Shown: positions 16,991 to 28,963 of the stretch, one piece after another | Layout of the letters: every line of letters starts with the position of its first letter | Position numbering within the stretch: position 1 is the stretch's first letter | Source of the DNA: Mycobacterium sp. 236(2023) | GTDB taxonomy: Bacteria > Actinomycetota > Actinomycetes > Mycobacteriales > Mycobacteriaceae | Length of the DNA: 64,000 nucleotides | Direction of reading: 5' to 3' | Assembly: GCF_029623955.1 (NCBI RefSeq) | Contig: NZ_JARSBP010000002.1 | Location: 124,001-188,000 of the forward strand | The notes under the pieces: generated by a model | Told to the model about the DNA's origin: nothing | The model's database searches: none | What the model saw: only the letters and a program-made list of their open reading frames with translations | Translations under genes and position numbers: made by a program

Positions 16991-18562
16991 ATGGCCGATC
17001 TGCCCGAACCCCGATTCCTCGACGAACGACTCGCGCACTGGGCGGCCGCCCAGCCCGACGGCGAGGCGATGGACTACCTCGACCGGTCCTGGACGTGGTC
17101 GCAATGGAACGACCGTGTTCGCCGGCTCGCCGGCGCGCTCCAGGAGCGAGGCGTCACGCGTGGTGACGTCGTGTCGTTCCTGGACAAGAACCACCCGGCC
17201 TGCGTCGAGCTGACGTTCGCTGCCGCGTCCCTTGGTGCCGCCACGGCGATCATCAACTGCCGGCTCGCCGCCGACGAGCTCGACTATGTGCTCAACGACT
17301 CGGGCGCCAAGCTGCTCATCGTCGGCGACGAGTTCACGCCGTCGATCGACAAGATCCGCGACAAGCTCACCAACGTCGAGCACGTCATCACCGTCAAGCC
17401 CGAAGGTGACGACGAATACGAGGCGCTCCTCGAGGGGGCGTCGCCGGTGGACCGGTCCGACGACGTCGAGCCCGACGACGTCTGCATCATCATGTATTCG
17501 TCGGGGACGACCGGCCGGCCGAAGGGCGTCGAGCTCACCCAGGCGAACCTGATCGCCCACACCGTCAACGCCCACGAGGGTTTCGAGTTCGACGAGGGCG
17601 ACAAGAACATGGTGGCGATGCCGCTGTTCCATGTCGGGGGATCGTCCTACGTGCAGTTCGGGATTCACGACGGCTTCCCGAGCGTCATGACGCGCGACGT
17701 GGACGGGATGACGCTCGCCGGGGCGATTCTCAAGGGGGCCAACCGAACCTTCCTGGTCCCCGCGGTACTGGCGAAGGTGCTCGACGCGGGTGAGGACGCC
17801 GTCAAGCTGTTCGGGTCGCTCAAGACGTTCGCGTACGGGGCATCCCCGATGCCGTTGCCGCTGCTGCGCGCCGCGCTGGAAGCCTGGCCGAACACCGATT
17901 TCATGCAGGCATACGGGTTGACCGAGCTGTGTGGCGTGATCAGCCACCTGCTACCGGAAGCGCACCGTGACCCGGGCAGGGAGGAAAGGCTTTCCAGCGC
18001 AGGAACTTTGGTTCCGAACGCCGAGGTTCGCGTCGTCGACCCCGACACGCTGAAGGACGTCGCCGAAGGTGAGCAGGGTGAATTGTGGTTCCGTTCAGCA
18101 CAATTGATGAAGGGCTACCACAACAAGCCAGAAGCCACGGCCGAGTCGATCACCGAGGACGGCTGGTTCCGCACCGGTGACGTCGGCCGCGTCGACGACG
18201 GCGGCTACATCTTCGTCGAGGACCGGCTCAAGGACATGATCATCTCCGGCGGCGAGAACATCTACTCGATCGAGGTGGAGCGTGTGCTCGCCGAGCACGA
18301 CGCCGTCGTCGAGGTCGCGGTGATCGGCGTGCCCGACGAAAAGTGGGGTGAGGTCGTCAAGGCCGTCGTCGTACTCGAGGGACCAGAAGGCGCTGTGACC
18401 GAATCCGATCTCATTTCCTTCGCACGCGAGCGGCTGGCCGCATACAAGTGCCCGAAGTCGGTCGACATCACCGATGAACTGCCCCGTAACCCCACCGGCA
18501 AGATCCTGAAGAAGGAGTTGCGCAAACCCCACTGGGACGGCCGCGACCGCGCCACCGTCTGA
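16991..18562 (+). CDS. Long-chain/aryl acyl-CoA synthetase (FadD-type)
   Basis: A 523-residue ANL-superfamily ligase. The nucleotide motif YSSGTTGRPKGVELT is near residues 166-180, the YGLTE block is near 313, and RTGDVGRVDDGGYIFVEDRLKDMI is near 395. The C-terminal catalytic lysine lies in NPTGKILKKEL. The start at ATG 16991 (MADLPEP) gives normal family length; codons upstream overlap the TetR gene. It probably activates a fatty, sterol-side-chain or aromatic acid. Proximity to an Mce importer and an oxygenase-like protein suggests lipid catabolism, but the exact substrate is unknown. Confidence 0.87.
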   Translation: MADLPEPRFLDERLAHWAAAQPDGEAMDYLDRSWTWSQWNDRVRRLAGALQERGVTRGDVVSFLDKNHPACVELTFAAASLGAATAIINCRLAADELDYVLNDSGAKLLIVGDEFTPSIDKIRDKLTNVEHVITVKPEGDDEYEALLEGASPVDRSDDVEPDDVCIIMYSSGTTGRPKGVELTQANLIAHTVNAHEGFEFDEGDKNMVAMPLFHVGGSSYVQFGIHDGFPSVMTRDVDGMTLAGAILKGANRTFLVPAVLAKVLDAGEDAVKLFGSLKTFAYGASPMPLPLLRAALEAWPNTDFMQAYGLTELCGVISHLLPEAHRDPGREERLSSAGTLVPNAEVRVVDPDTLKDVAEGEQGELWFRSAQLMKGYHNKPEATAESITEDGWFRTGDVGRVDDGGYIFVEDRLKDMIISGGENIYSIEVERVLAEHDAVVEVAVIGVPDEKWGEVVKAVVVLEGPEGAVTESDLISFARERLAAYKCPKSVDITDELPRNPTGKILKKELRKPHWDGRDRATV

Positions 18563-18633
18563 GTGGAGACTCCCGTCACCATCTGTGTCGGGGACATGAC
18601 CTGTCTGAAACGACTGTGTAACGTGGCTGGTAA

Positions 18634-18653
18634 GGCACCTGATTCTGGGTGCC
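18634..18653 (+). other. Hairpin preceding the guanidine riboswitch
   Basis: GGCACC at 18634-18639 pairs with GGTGCC at 18648-18653 around an 8-base loop. It stacks directly against the 5' end of the riboswitch and may be part of the leader fold. Confidence 0.4.
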
Positions 18654-18654
18654 G

Positions 18655-18694
18655 GCGGACGAGGGAGCAGTACCCGCAGCGACAAGACTGACTC
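18655..18694 (+). ncRNA. Guanidine-III riboswitch (ykkC-III)
   Basis: The 40 bases reproduce the guanidine-III aptamer blocks: GGACGAGG, then GTACCC, then GACAAGAC, in the right order and spacing. P1 pairs GCGG 18655-18658 with CCGC 18674-18677. The pseudoknot helix pairs GAGCAGT 18665-18671 with ACTG-A-CTC 18687-18694, with A18691 bulged. Base identities differ from the Thermobifida aptamer I remember but the pairing is preserved. The AGGAGGG ribosome site starts three bases after the aptamer, so ligand binding probably controls translation initiation of the SMR pair. Confidence 0.88.
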
Positions 18695-18707
18695 GTAGGA
18701 GGGTCTT

Positions 18708-19022
18708 GTGGCGTGGCTGATTCTCGTCATCAGCGGCTTCCTCGAAGCGGTCTGGGCGACAGCGCTCGGGATGTCGAACAACTTCCGGAAATGGCGTCCG
18801 ACGGTGGCATTCGCCGTCGCACTCCCGCTCAGCATGGCCGGTCTCGCGCTGGCGATGAGGTCGCTGCCTCCCGGTACGGCGTATGCGGTGTGGGTCGGTA
18901 TCGGAGCAACGTTGACGGTGCTGTGGGCGATCCTCACCAAGAAGGAAACCGCCTCGACGGCAAGGGTTTTGCTGCTGATCCTGTTGGTCGGCAGCGTCGT
19001 CGGACTGAAGGCGGTGAGCTGA
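18708..19022 (+). CDS. SMR-family guanidinium exporter subunit 1 (Gdx-like)
   Basis: A 104-residue four-helix small multidrug resistance protein. The essential E13 lies in helix 1 (LEAVWATALG), and helix 3 has the typical AYAVWVGIGA. The GTG start follows AGGAGGG and the guanidine-III riboswitch, which identifies the likely substrate as guanidinium, exported in exchange for protons. SMR proteins act as antiparallel dimers; together with the next gene this looks like a paired heterodimer. The stop is two bases before the next ATG. Confidence 0.9.
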   Translation: MAWLILVISGFLEAVWATALGMSNNFRKWRPTVAFAVALPLSMAGLALAMRSLPPGTAYAVWVGIGATLTVLWAILTKKETASTARVLLLILLVGSVVGLKAVS

Positions 19023-19024
19023 CC

Positions 19025-19372
19025 ATGGCGTGGTTCGTGCTGATCGTCAGTGCTGTGCTGGAAGCGGTCTGGGCCACCGCGCTGGGAAAGACCGAGGGCT
19101 TCACGGCTCCGGTCGCCACGGTCGTGTTCGCGACGGCGCTTCTGGCCAGCCTCGCCGGGCTCGGCTGGGCGGTCAAACACATTCCCATCGGGTCGGCCTA
19201 CGCGGTGTGGACGGGTCTCGGAGCCGCGCTGACCGTCGGCTACGCGATGTTCAGCGGCGTCGAGGGCGCCTCGCTGGGCAAGGGCGTGTTCCTGACCGGC
19301 ATCATCGCCGCGGTCGCGGGCCTGAAACTGTTGCCGAAATCCACCGACAGTCACGCCGCCCAGACCAAGTAG
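19025..19372 (+). CDS. SMR-family guanidinium exporter subunit 2 (Gdx-like)
   Basis: A 115-residue paralogue of the preceding protein, with the same E13 (LEAVWATALG), AYAVWTGLGA in helix 3 and a polar tail KSTDSHAAQTK. Paired SMR genes usually encode subunits inserted in opposite topologies. Positive charges here are few in the loops, so topology cannot be settled by eye. It is translated from ATG 19025 two bases after the first subunit and shares its riboswitch. Confidence 0.9.
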   Translation: MAWFVLIVSAVLEAVWATALGKTEGFTAPVATVVFATALLASLAGLGWAVKHIPIGSAYAVWTGLGAALTVGYAMFSGVEGASLGKGVFLTGIIAAVAGLKLLPKSTDSHAAQTK

Positions 19373-19386
19373 CGCACGATGGACCG

Positions 19387-20346
19387 GTGATCCCGGACCT
19401 CACCGACCTCCTCGATCGGTTGCACGTCGTCGCCTTGCCGATGCGCGTCCGGTTCCGCGGCATCACGACGCGTGAGGTGGCGTTGATCGACGGCCCGACC
19501 GGTTGGGGTGAGTTCGGCGCGTTCGTCGAATACGAGCCGCCGGAGGCGGCGCACTGGCTGGCGTCGGCCATTGCGGCGGCCTACCGTCCGATGCCCGAGG
19601 TTCTGCGCACCCGCATCCCGATCAACGCCACCGTTCCTGCCGTCGCGGCGTCGGAGGTCGAGGACGTCCTCGCGCGGTTCCCGGGCGCGCGCACCGCGAA
19701 GGTGAAGGTCGCCGAACCGGGTCAGACGCTCGCCGACGACGTGGCGCGCGTCGACGCCGTCCGCGCCGCGGGACTGACCGCCAGGGTCGACGCCAACGGC
19801 GGCTGGAGCGTCGACGATGCGGTCGCGGCCGCCCACGCGCTGACGGCCGATGGCCCGCTCGAATACCTGGAGCAACCCTGCAAGACCGTGCCGGAGCTGG
19901 CCGAGGTGCGACGCCGCGTCGACGTCCCGGTCGCCGCCGACGAGAGCATCCGCAAGGCCGCGGATCCCTTGCACGTCGTGCGCTCCGGCGCGGCCGACAT
20001 CGCGGTTCTCAAGGTCGCTCCGCTGGGTGGCGTGCAGGCGATGCTCGGCATCGCCGCACAGATCGACATTCCCGTCGTGGTGTCCAGCGCGCTGGACTCT
20101 GTGGTCGGTATCGGCGCCGGCCTGGTCGCCGCCGGCTGCCTGCCCAGACTGGACCACGCGTGCGGCCTCGGTACCGGAAGTCTGTTCGTCGAGGACGTCG
20201 CGGCGCCCGTCGTCGCCGAGGACGGCTATCTGCCTGCGCAGATGGTCGGTCCGGATCCGGCGCGTCTGGCCGCGCTCGCTGCCCCCGCGGACCGCAGGCA
20301 GTGGTGGATCGAACGTGTCCGAGCCTGCCACCCCCTCGTGTCCTGA
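19387..20346 (+). CDS. menC: o-Succinylbenzoate synthase MenC
   Basis: A 319-residue enolase-superfamily enzyme that dehydrates SHCHC to o-succinylbenzoate in menaquinone synthesis. The expected catalytic and metal residues are present in order: lysines in AKVKVAEPG, D in RVDANGGW, E in LEYLEQP, D and E in ADESI, and K in LKVAPLGG. It is very close to M. tuberculosis Rv0553. GTG 19387 gives the family N-terminus; upstream codons overlap the SMR gene. In M. tuberculosis bpoC and menD follow directly, but here two DJ-1-fold genes intervene. Confidence 0.93.
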   Translation: MIPDLTDLLDRLHVVALPMRVRFRGITTREVALIDGPTGWGEFGAFVEYEPPEAAHWLASAIAAAYRPMPEVLRTRIPINATVPAVAASEVEDVLARFPGARTAKVKVAEPGQTLADDVARVDAVRAAGLTARVDANGGWSVDDAVAAAHALTADGPLEYLEQPCKTVPELAEVRRRVDVPVAADESIRKAADPLHVVRSGAADIAVLKVAPLGGVQAMLGIAAQIDIPVVVSSALDSVVGIGAGLVAAGCLPRLDHACGLGTGSLFVEDVAAPVVAEDGYLPAQMVGPDPARLAALAAPADRRQWWIERVRACHPLVS

Positions 20347-20399
20347 TTTGTGGGGCCCACGGCCTAGACGCCATCGCGGCGGTCGCCAACACTGAACCC

Positions 20400-21365
20400 A
20401 TGGTGCGCACGGTGCTCATCGCCGGATTCGAGGGCGTGCAGGCTCTCGACATGGTCGGGCCGTTCGAGGTGTTCACCGGGGCCACGCTGTTCGCGACCAC
20501 CCAGGGGCTCGGTGACGGTTATGCCGTCCGCGTCGTGTCCGTCGGGGGCGCCCCCGTCAGCACCGGCACCGGGCTCACGCTGGTCGCCGAACCGCTGCCC
20601 GATCCCGGCGAACCCGTCGACACCGTCGTGCTACCCGGCGGGTTCGGCACCGAGATGGCCCGCAAGGACGACGCACTGATCGACTGGATCACCGCCGTCG
20701 CATCGCGCGCCCGGCGGGTGGTCAGCGTCTGCAGCGGGGCGCTCCTCGCCGCGCAAGCCGGCCTGCTCGACGGCTGTGTGGCGACCACCCATTGGGCCTA
20801 CGCACCCGCGCTAGCCGCGGCTTTCCCGTCGGTGACCGTCGACCCCGACCCGATCTTCGTGCGGAGCTCGGAGAAGGTGTGGACCGCGGCGGGGGTCACG
20901 GCGGGCATCGATCTGGCGCTGTCGCTCGTCGAGGACGATTACGGCACCGAGACCGCGCAGACCGTCGCCCGCTACCTCGTGATGTACCTGAGGCGGCCGG
21001 GTGGGCAGACCCAGTTCGCGGCACCGGTGTGGATGCCTCGCGCCCGGCGCACCCCGATCCGCGATGTCCAGGAAGCCATCGAGTCCGAACCCGGTGGCGC
21101 ACACAGTGTTTCCGAGCTGGCGCGCCGCGCGTCGATGAGCCCTCGCCACTTCACCCGCGTCTTCACCGATGAGGTCGGTGAGGCGCCCGGCGCTTACGTC
21201 GAGCGGGTGCGCACCGAGGCCGCCCGCCGACAACTCGAAGAAACCGATGACACCGTCACCGTCATCGCCGTGAGGTGTGGTTTCGGTTCGTCGGAGACAT
21301 TGCGCCGCAACTTCGTCCGCCGGCTCGGCATCTCGCCCGACCAGTACCGCAAGACATTCGCCTGA
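20400..21365 (+). CDS. GlxA-type AraC regulator (DJ-1 domain plus HTH)
   Basis: A 321-residue protein with an N-terminal DJ-1/PfpI class I amidotransferase-like domain (about residues 1-190), including the elbow cysteine C111 in VSVCSGALLAA. A C-terminal AraC HTH follows (about 225-320) with SVSELARRASMSPRHFTRVF and the second motif VTVIAVRCGFGSSETLRRNF. Such regulators sense small metabolites through the DJ-1 domain. It is followed 17 bases later by a free DJ-1 protein, a probable target. Confidence 0.88.
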   Translation: MVRTVLIAGFEGVQALDMVGPFEVFTGATLFATTQGLGDGYAVRVVSVGGAPVSTGTGLTLVAEPLPDPGEPVDTVVLPGGFGTEMARKDDALIDWITAVASRARRVVSVCSGALLAAQAGLLDGCVATTHWAYAPALAAAFPSVTVDPDPIFVRSSEKVWTAAGVTAGIDLALSLVEDDYGTETAQTVARYLVMYLRRPGGQTQFAAPVWMPRARRTPIRDVQEAIESEPGGAHSVSELARRASMSPRHFTRVFTDEVGEAPGAYVERVRTEAARRQLEETDDTVTVIAVRCGFGSSETLRRNFVRRLGISPDQYRKTFA

Positions 21366-21382
21366 CAACCAAGGAGATTCAC

Positions 21383-22120
21383 ATGCAGGTCGCCATCATG
21401 CTCTACCCGGGATTCACCGCACTCGACTTCATCGGCCCGTACGAAAGCCTGCGGTGGCTGCCTGACACCGAGGTCCGGTTCGTGTGGCACGAGCCGGGCC
21501 CGATCGCCGCCGACTCGCATGTGCTGCTCGTCGGCGCCACGCACTCGTTCGACGAAACCCCCACGCCTGACGTCATCTTGATCCCGGGCGGGTTCGCGAC
21601 GATGGAGCATGCCCGCGACGAGTTGGTGCTCGAGTGGGTGCGGCGCGCCCACCAGACGTCGACGTGGACCACGTCGGTGTGCTCGGGATCGGTGATCCTG
21701 GCTGCCGCGGGCGTGCTCGACGGCAAGCGGGCGACGTCGCACTGGGCGGCGCTGCCGGTGCTCAAGACGCTCGGCGCGCAGCCGGTGGGCGATCAGCGGG
21801 TCGTGCAGGCCGACGCGAAGACGGTGACCGCCGCCGGGGTGTCCGCCGGGATCGACCTCGGGCTGTGGCTGGCCGGCCAGATCGCCGGCGACGCCAAGGC
21901 CAAGGCCATCCAGCTGTCGATGGAGTACGACCCGCAGCCGCCGTTCGACTCCGGCCACATGTCGAAGGCCTCGGCCAGCACCAAGGCGCTGGCCACCGCG
22001 ATGATGGGCAAGGAGCTGGCCAAGCCGGCTGCCTTGGCCGCCTCGTCAGGCCTGCTGTGGGATGCCGCCCTCAAGGCGGTGCGCTCCCGTCGGTCGAAAT
22101 CGGTGGCGAAAGTGCGCTGA
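21383..22120 (+). CDS. DJ-1/PfpI-family protein (isonitrile hydratase-like)
   Basis: A 245-residue DJ-1/PfpI protein. The nucleophile elbow is TSVCSGSVILAA with C100, and the N-terminal LYPGFTALDFIGPYE resembles isonitrile hydratase-type members. AAGGAG lies just before ATG 21383. It partners with the GlxA-type regulator upstream, a common pairing. The stop codon lies at the end of the left arm of a hairpin (22111-22158). Possible activities are isonitrile hydration or deglycase/hydratase chemistry; none can be fixed by sequence alone. Confidence 0.83.
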   Translation: MQVAIMLYPGFTALDFIGPYESLRWLPDTEVRFVWHEPGPIAADSHVLLVGATHSFDETPTPDVILIPGGFATMEHARDELVLEWVRRAHQTSTWTTSVCSGSVILAAAGVLDGKRATSHWAALPVLKTLGAQPVGDQRVVQADAKTVTAAGVSAGIDLGLWLAGQIAGDAKAKAIQLSMEYDPQPPFDSGHMSKASASTKALATAMMGKELAKPAALAASSGLLWDAALKAVRSRRSKSVAKVR

Positions 22121-22158
22121 GAGCGTCCTCGCGGGCGTGTCGGCGATCTGAGCGCACT
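22111..22158. terminator. Hairpin at the end of the DJ-1 gene
   Basis: AGTGCGCT at 22111-22118 pairs with AGCGCACT at 22151-22158 across a 32-base loop. The stop TGA begins at the last base of the left arm. It could terminate or attenuate transcription before bpoC. Confidence 0.35.
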
Positions 22159-22194
22159 CTCGGCGCGAACCCGGGGTGAAGTAGCGTCGTCGGG

Positions 22195-25124
<2,930 letters not shown>

Positions 25125-25147
<23 letters not shown>

Positions 25148-25811
25148 GCCAGTTCTCGTCGAAGATGTCGAGCTTCTCCCCGGCGTCGAGGTCGTACACG
25201 GTGGGGGTGCCGGTGTCGATCGGGTCGACGTCGTAGAGCAGCCCGAAGTTGGTGTCCTCCATGTCGATGACGTCGACAGCCTCTTTGTCGTCGCCGACGT
25301 TGTTGGCGACGAGGTCGGGCAGCCCTGCGGTGGTCGCCATGCCGCTGAGTTCTTCGGCGGAGAACGGGACGCCGCCGTAATCCTGGTTGAACCAGAGCTC
25401 CTCGACGAAGCGCTGGAACTGCGTACCCGTCGCCGCGGAGTTGTCGATCGCCTCGGTGGCCAGGAACATGGCGTTGGCGACGGTCGCCGAATACCCGTCG
25501 TCCTCTTCGTCGAGGAACGTCAGCGGCCTGTAGGTGACCTGCAGCGCCCCCACGGTGATGTTGTAGGCGAGGTCGTCGCCGTAGTCGCGTTGCAGGTCAC
25601 TGCAGTGGCTGCACTGCGGTTCGGTGAAGATCTCGATCTTGGCGGGGGCGTCGTCGAAGCCGGCGACGATGCCGAACCCGTCCTCGGTGACCGCCAGCGG
25701 CACCGTGTCCGAGGAGATCACCGGAACACCCGTGACCTGCGAGGAACAGCCTGCGGCGGGCACGAGCAGCGCGAGCGCCGAGATCACGAGCAGCGGGCGA
25801 ATCAGACGCAT
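25125..25811 (-). CDS. DsbA-like thioredoxin-fold lipoprotein
   Basis: A 228-residue exported protein. The signal peptide ends in lipobox PAAGC with C22 as the lipid site. The thioredoxin-fold active site is C67-S-H-C70 in EPQCSHC. The cis-proline region is GTPTVYDL, as in DsbA/DsbG-type oxidoreductases. It probably catalyses disulphide formation or isomerisation in secreted proteins. ATG 25811 is chosen because the signal peptide begins there. It is convergent with the Rv0556-like gene (23-base coding overlap) and divergent from mgtA. Confidence 0.87.
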
Positions 25812-25926
25812 GTCCTTATCCAAGCACGTTGTCGGGGGCGACCCGTGGGTTGCGACGCACCCGCAATTCGTGCGACATATCCCTGCGCGCAACCTCTGCG
25901 ACAGGTCGCGATGTCACCGTCGAGGC

Positions 25927-27054
25927 ATGCGCGTTGCCATCGTCGCAGAGTCGTTCCTCCCGAATGTCAACGGCGTCACCAACTCGGTGCTTCGGGTCAT
26001 CGAGCATCTGCGCCGCACGGGCCATGAGGTTCTCGTCATCGCCCCGGACACCCCGCGCGGTGAGCCGCCCGCCGACAAGGTGCACGACGGCGTGCGGGTT
26101 CACCGGGTGCCGTCGGCCATGTTCCCGAAGGTCACGTCGTTGCCGCTCGGCATCCCACACCCGAGGATCGTGCGCGTGCTTCGGGGTTTCAACCCCGACG
26201 TCGTGCATCTTGCGTCTCCCGCGCTGCTCGGCTGGGGAGGTGTGCACGCGGCCCGTTATCTCGGCATCCCGACGGTGGCCGTGTTCCAGACCGACGTGGC
26301 CGGATTTGCCCAGAGCTACGGCATCGGCGTGATGTCGCGCGCGTCCTGGGCCTGGACGCGGCGCCTGCACAGCAAGGCCGACCGAACCTTGGCGCCGTCC
26401 ACATCGGCGATGGAAAACCTTGCCGCACATTGCATCCCGCGAGTGCACAAGTGGGCGCGCGGTGTCGACGTGACGGGCTTCGCGCCGTCGGCGCGTGACG
26501 ACCGGCTGCGGCAGTCCTGGTCGCCCGACGGCAAGCCGGTCATCGGCTTCGTCGGCAGGCTGGCACCCGAGAAGCATGTCGAACGCCTGGCGCCGCTGCA
26601 CGCCCGCGACGACGTGCAGGTCGTCATCGTCGGCGACGGCGTCGACAAGGACAAGCTCGAATCTGCTTTCCCCCGAGCCATTTTCACCGGGGCGCTGTAC
26701 GGGGAGGAGCTCGCCGCCGCGTACGCGAGCATGGATGTGTTCGTACATGCCGGTGAGCATGAGACCTTCTGCCAGGCTGTGCAGGAAGCGATGGCGTCCG
26801 GTCTGCCGGTCGTCGCCCCTGACGCGGGCGGGCCGCGCGACCTCGTCGCGCCGTACCGCACCGGGCTGCTGCTGCCGGTCGCCGAGTTCGAGGACCGGCT
26901 CTCGGAATCTGTCGACCATCTCGTCGCCGAGCGCCGCCGCTACTCGCTGGCCGCGCGCAAGAGTGTGCTCGGCCGCACGTGGCCGATGATCTGCGACGAG
27001 CTGATCGGCCACTACGAGGCCGTCATGGGCGGTCGCGCGTTGCGCGCCGCCTAG
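25927..27054 (+). CDS. mgtA: GDP-mannose-dependent alpha-mannosyltransferase MgtA
   Basis: A 375-residue GT4-family (GT-B fold) glycosyltransferase corresponding to M. tuberculosis Rv0557 (MgtA, formerly PimB). It adds mannose to a glucuronosyl-diacylglycerol type acceptor in glycolipid/lipomannan-like synthesis. The N-terminal [14 protein letters not shown] loop, the [13 protein letters not shown] block and the GT4 E-x7-E motif [12 protein letters not shown] are present. It lies in the conserved menD-mgtA-menG order. The stop codon coincides with that of the convergent small membrane gene. Confidence 0.9.
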   Translation: MRVAIVAESFLPNVNGVTNSVLRVIEHLRRTGHEVLVIAPDTPRGEPPADKVHDGVRVHRVPSAMFPKVTSLPLGIPHPRIVRVLRGFNPDVVHLASPALLGWGGVHAARYLGIPTVAVFQTDVAGFAQSYGIGVMSRASWAWTRRLHSKADRTLAPSTSAMENLAAHCIPRVHKWARGVDVTGFAPSARDDRLRQSWSPDGKPVIGFVGRLAPEKHVERLAPLHARDDVQVVIVGDGVDKDKLESAFPRAIFTGALYGEELAAAYASMDVFVHAGEHETFCQAVQEAMASGLPVVAPDAGGPRDLVAPYRTGLLLPVAEFEDRLSESVDHLVAERRRYSLAARKSVLGRTWPMICDELIGHYEAVMGGRALRAA

Positions 27055-27233
27055 TTGTAATCGCGCAGCGTCATCACGAATCCGACGCCGGCCGCGACGG
27101 CAGCGGCGATGTAGATCGTCGCCGACACCCATGTCACGGTGATGACGGCGGCCGCCCAACAGGACAGGAACGCGGCGGCCGACAGCAGCGCCCCGTAGAA
27201 CGGGGTGCGCATCGGATGGTCGCCGCGGGCCAT
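27051..27233 (-). CDS. Small two-helix membrane protein
   Basis: A 60-residue protein with two hydrophobic segments (about 10-31 and 33-53) ending LRDYN. It starts at ATG 27233, four bases after the SDR stop, so it is a probable second gene of that transcript. DUF2530-like or similar small actinobacterial membrane proteins look like this, but no family is assigned with certainty. It is shorter than the open frame because upstream codons overlap the SDR. Confidence 0.6.
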   Translation of the reverse strand: MARGDHPMRTPFYGALLSAAAFLSCWAAAVITVTWVSATIYIAAAVAAGVGFVMTLRDYN

Positions 27234-27237
27234 GCGG

Positions 27238-28062
27238 TCAGCCCTGGGCTTCCACGGCGACGGGCTGCCACTGCTCCCAATTGGCCAGGCGTCCCTCGTA
27301 ATCGGCCTTCGCCAGCTGCAGTGGCAGTTCACCGAAGAAGACGCGCAGCGGGGGCTCCGAGGCGTCGACGACCTTCAGCAGCGCCCTGGCCGAGGCCTGC
27401 GGATCGCCTGGCTTGGCGGTGCGTTCGGCCCGCCATTTCTCGTTCTTGACACGCAACTCGTCGTAGGCGCCGAGCTGCTGGGTGTGCTTGGACGACGGGC
27501 CGGCCCAGTCGGTGGAGAAACCGCCCGGCTCGATCAGCGTGACGTGGATGCCGAAATCGGCGACCTCTTGCGCGAGCGACTGCGACAGACCTTCCAGCGC
27601 CCACTTGGATGCGTGATACATGCTCAGGTTCGGGAACGCGACGATGCCGCCGATGGACGACACCGCGATGATGTGGCCGCTGCCCTGGGCCCGCAGGAAG
27701 GGCAGCGCCGCCTGGGTGACCCACAGCGCGCCGAACACGTTGGTCTCGATCTGCGCACGCGCTTCGTCCTCGGAGAGTTCTTCGAGCATGCCGAACTGCC
27801 CGTAGCCGGCGTTGTTGACGACGATGTCGAGGCGGCCGAAGTGGTCGTGAGCCTGCTTCACGGCGGCGAAGTCGGCGTCGCGGTCGGTCACGTCGAGCTG
27901 CAGCGGCAGCAGCGCGTCGCCGAACTTGGTGGCCAGGTCGTCGAGGGTGGACAGGTCGCGGGCGGTGGCGGCGACCTTGTCGCCGCGCTCGAGCGCCGCG
28001 ATCGTCCATTCGCGGCCGAAGCCGCGCGAGGCGCCGGTGATGAACCACACTTTTTCCGTCAT
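27238..28062 (-). CDS. Short-chain dehydrogenase/reductase
   Basis: A 274-residue classical SDR. The cofactor motif is TGASRGFG (residues 9-16), NNAG follows near 89, the catalytic serine is in AVSSIGG and the Y-x3-K pair is in YHASK. These residues indicate an NAD(P)-dependent oxidoreductase acting on a hydroxyl or keto substrate. It is divergent from menG with about 90 bases between them, and followed by a small membrane gene. Substrate unknown. Confidence 0.88.
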   Translation of the reverse strand: MTEKVWFITGASRGFGREWTIAALERGDKVAATARDLSTLDDLATKFGDALLPLQLDVTDRDADFAAVKQAHDHFGRLDIVVNNAGYGQFGMLEELSEDEARAQIETNVFGALWVTQAALPFLRAQGSGHIIAVSSIGGIVAFPNLSMYHASKWALEGLSQSLAQEVADFGIHVTLIEPGGFSTDWAGPSSKHTQQLGAYDELRVKNEKWRAERTAKPGDPQASARALLKVVDASEPPLRVFFGELPLQLAKADYEGRLANWEQWQPVAVEAQG

Positions 28063-28153
28063 GCCCGGTTAATGCCCAGGGGGCGGCTTTTGATTCCCGG
28101 TCCCACCGATCGCACAGCCGACTCGCAGCGTCCTTGCTGATACGTTCGGCTGC

Positions 28154-28840
28154 GTGAACCGCGCGTCGCTGGAGAAGGACCCCCGTGAGGTGGCGTCGAT
28201 GTTCGACGGCGTCGCGCGGCGCTACGACCTGACGAACACCGTGCTGTCGATGGGGCAGGACCGGTTCTGGCGGCGTGCGACGCGGGAGGCGCTGCGGTTG
28301 AGCGCGGCGGACAAGGTGCTCGACCTGGCGGCCGGCACGGCAGTGTCGACGGTGGAGCTGGCGACCTCGGGCGCCTGGTGTGTGGCGGCGGACTTCTCGG
28401 TGGGCATGCTGGCCGCGGGCGCCGCGCGCAACGTGCCGAAGGTGGCCGGGGACGCGACGCGGCTGCCGTTCGCCGACGATTCCTTCGATGCGGTGACGAT
28501 CAGTTTCGGTTTGCGCAATGTCGTCGACCATTCCGCGGGACTGCGCGAGATGGCGCGGGTGACGCGCCCGGGTGGACGCCTGGTGGTGTGCGAGTTCTCG
28601 ACGCCGACGTTCGGGCCGTTCGCCACGGTGTACAAGGAGTACCTGATGCGGGCACTGCCGGCGATGGCGTCGGCGGTGTCGTCGAATCCCGAGGCGTACG
28701 TGTATCTGGCGGAGTCGATCAGGGCCTGGCCCGATCAGGCCGATCTGGCCAGGCGCATCGAGGCGGCCGGCTGGTCGAATGTGCGCTGGCGCAACCTGTC
28801 CGGTGGCATCGTCGCGTTGCACGCCGCCACGAAACCCTGA
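28154..28840 (+). CDS. menG: Demethylmenaquinone methyltransferase MenG
   Basis: A 228-residue class I SAM methyltransferase of the UbiE/MenG family catalysing C-methylation of demethylmenaquinone. SAM motif I is LDLAAGTA. The family signatures [20 protein letters not shown] and [18 protein letters not shown] are intact. It starts at GTG 28154. The position after mgtA matches Rv0558. A structured repeat begins ten bases after the stop. Confidence 0.92.
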   Translation: MNRASLEKDPREVASMFDGVARRYDLTNTVLSMGQDRFWRRATREALRLSAADKVLDLAAGTAVSTVELATSGAWCVAADFSVGMLAAGAARNVPKVAGDATRLPFADDSFDAVTISFGLRNVVDHSAGLREMARVTRPGGRLVVCEFSTPTFGPFATVYKEYLMRALPAMASAVSSNPEAYVYLAESIRAWPDQADLARRIEAAGWSNVRWRNLSGGIVALHAATKP

Positions 28841-28849
28841 GTAACCCTG

Positions 28850-28914
28850 CACCGCGAGCGCGCGTGTCTGCACGCCGCCGCGCCGCAATTCTTGGCATTC
28901 CGCGCGCGTTCGCG
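28850..28914 (+). repeat. 3'-UTR structured repeat, copy 1 (after menG)
   Basis: A 63-base element beginning CACCGCGAGCGCGCGTG. Its ends pair: CGCGAGCGCGCG at 28853-28864 with CGCGCGTTCGCG at 28903-28914, including one G-U pair, around a 38-base loop. It starts ten bases after the menG stop. Confidence 0.7.
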
Positions 28915-28963
28915 CCCCGCGAAAGCGCTCCTCCCGCACATCCGTCAGCGCTACCGTCACGTC

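Noticed and set aside
28892..28963. Longer N-terminus for the hydrolase starting in repeat copy 1
   Set aside because: The extension is repeat-derived and arginine-rich; ATG 28964 gives a normal protein start.
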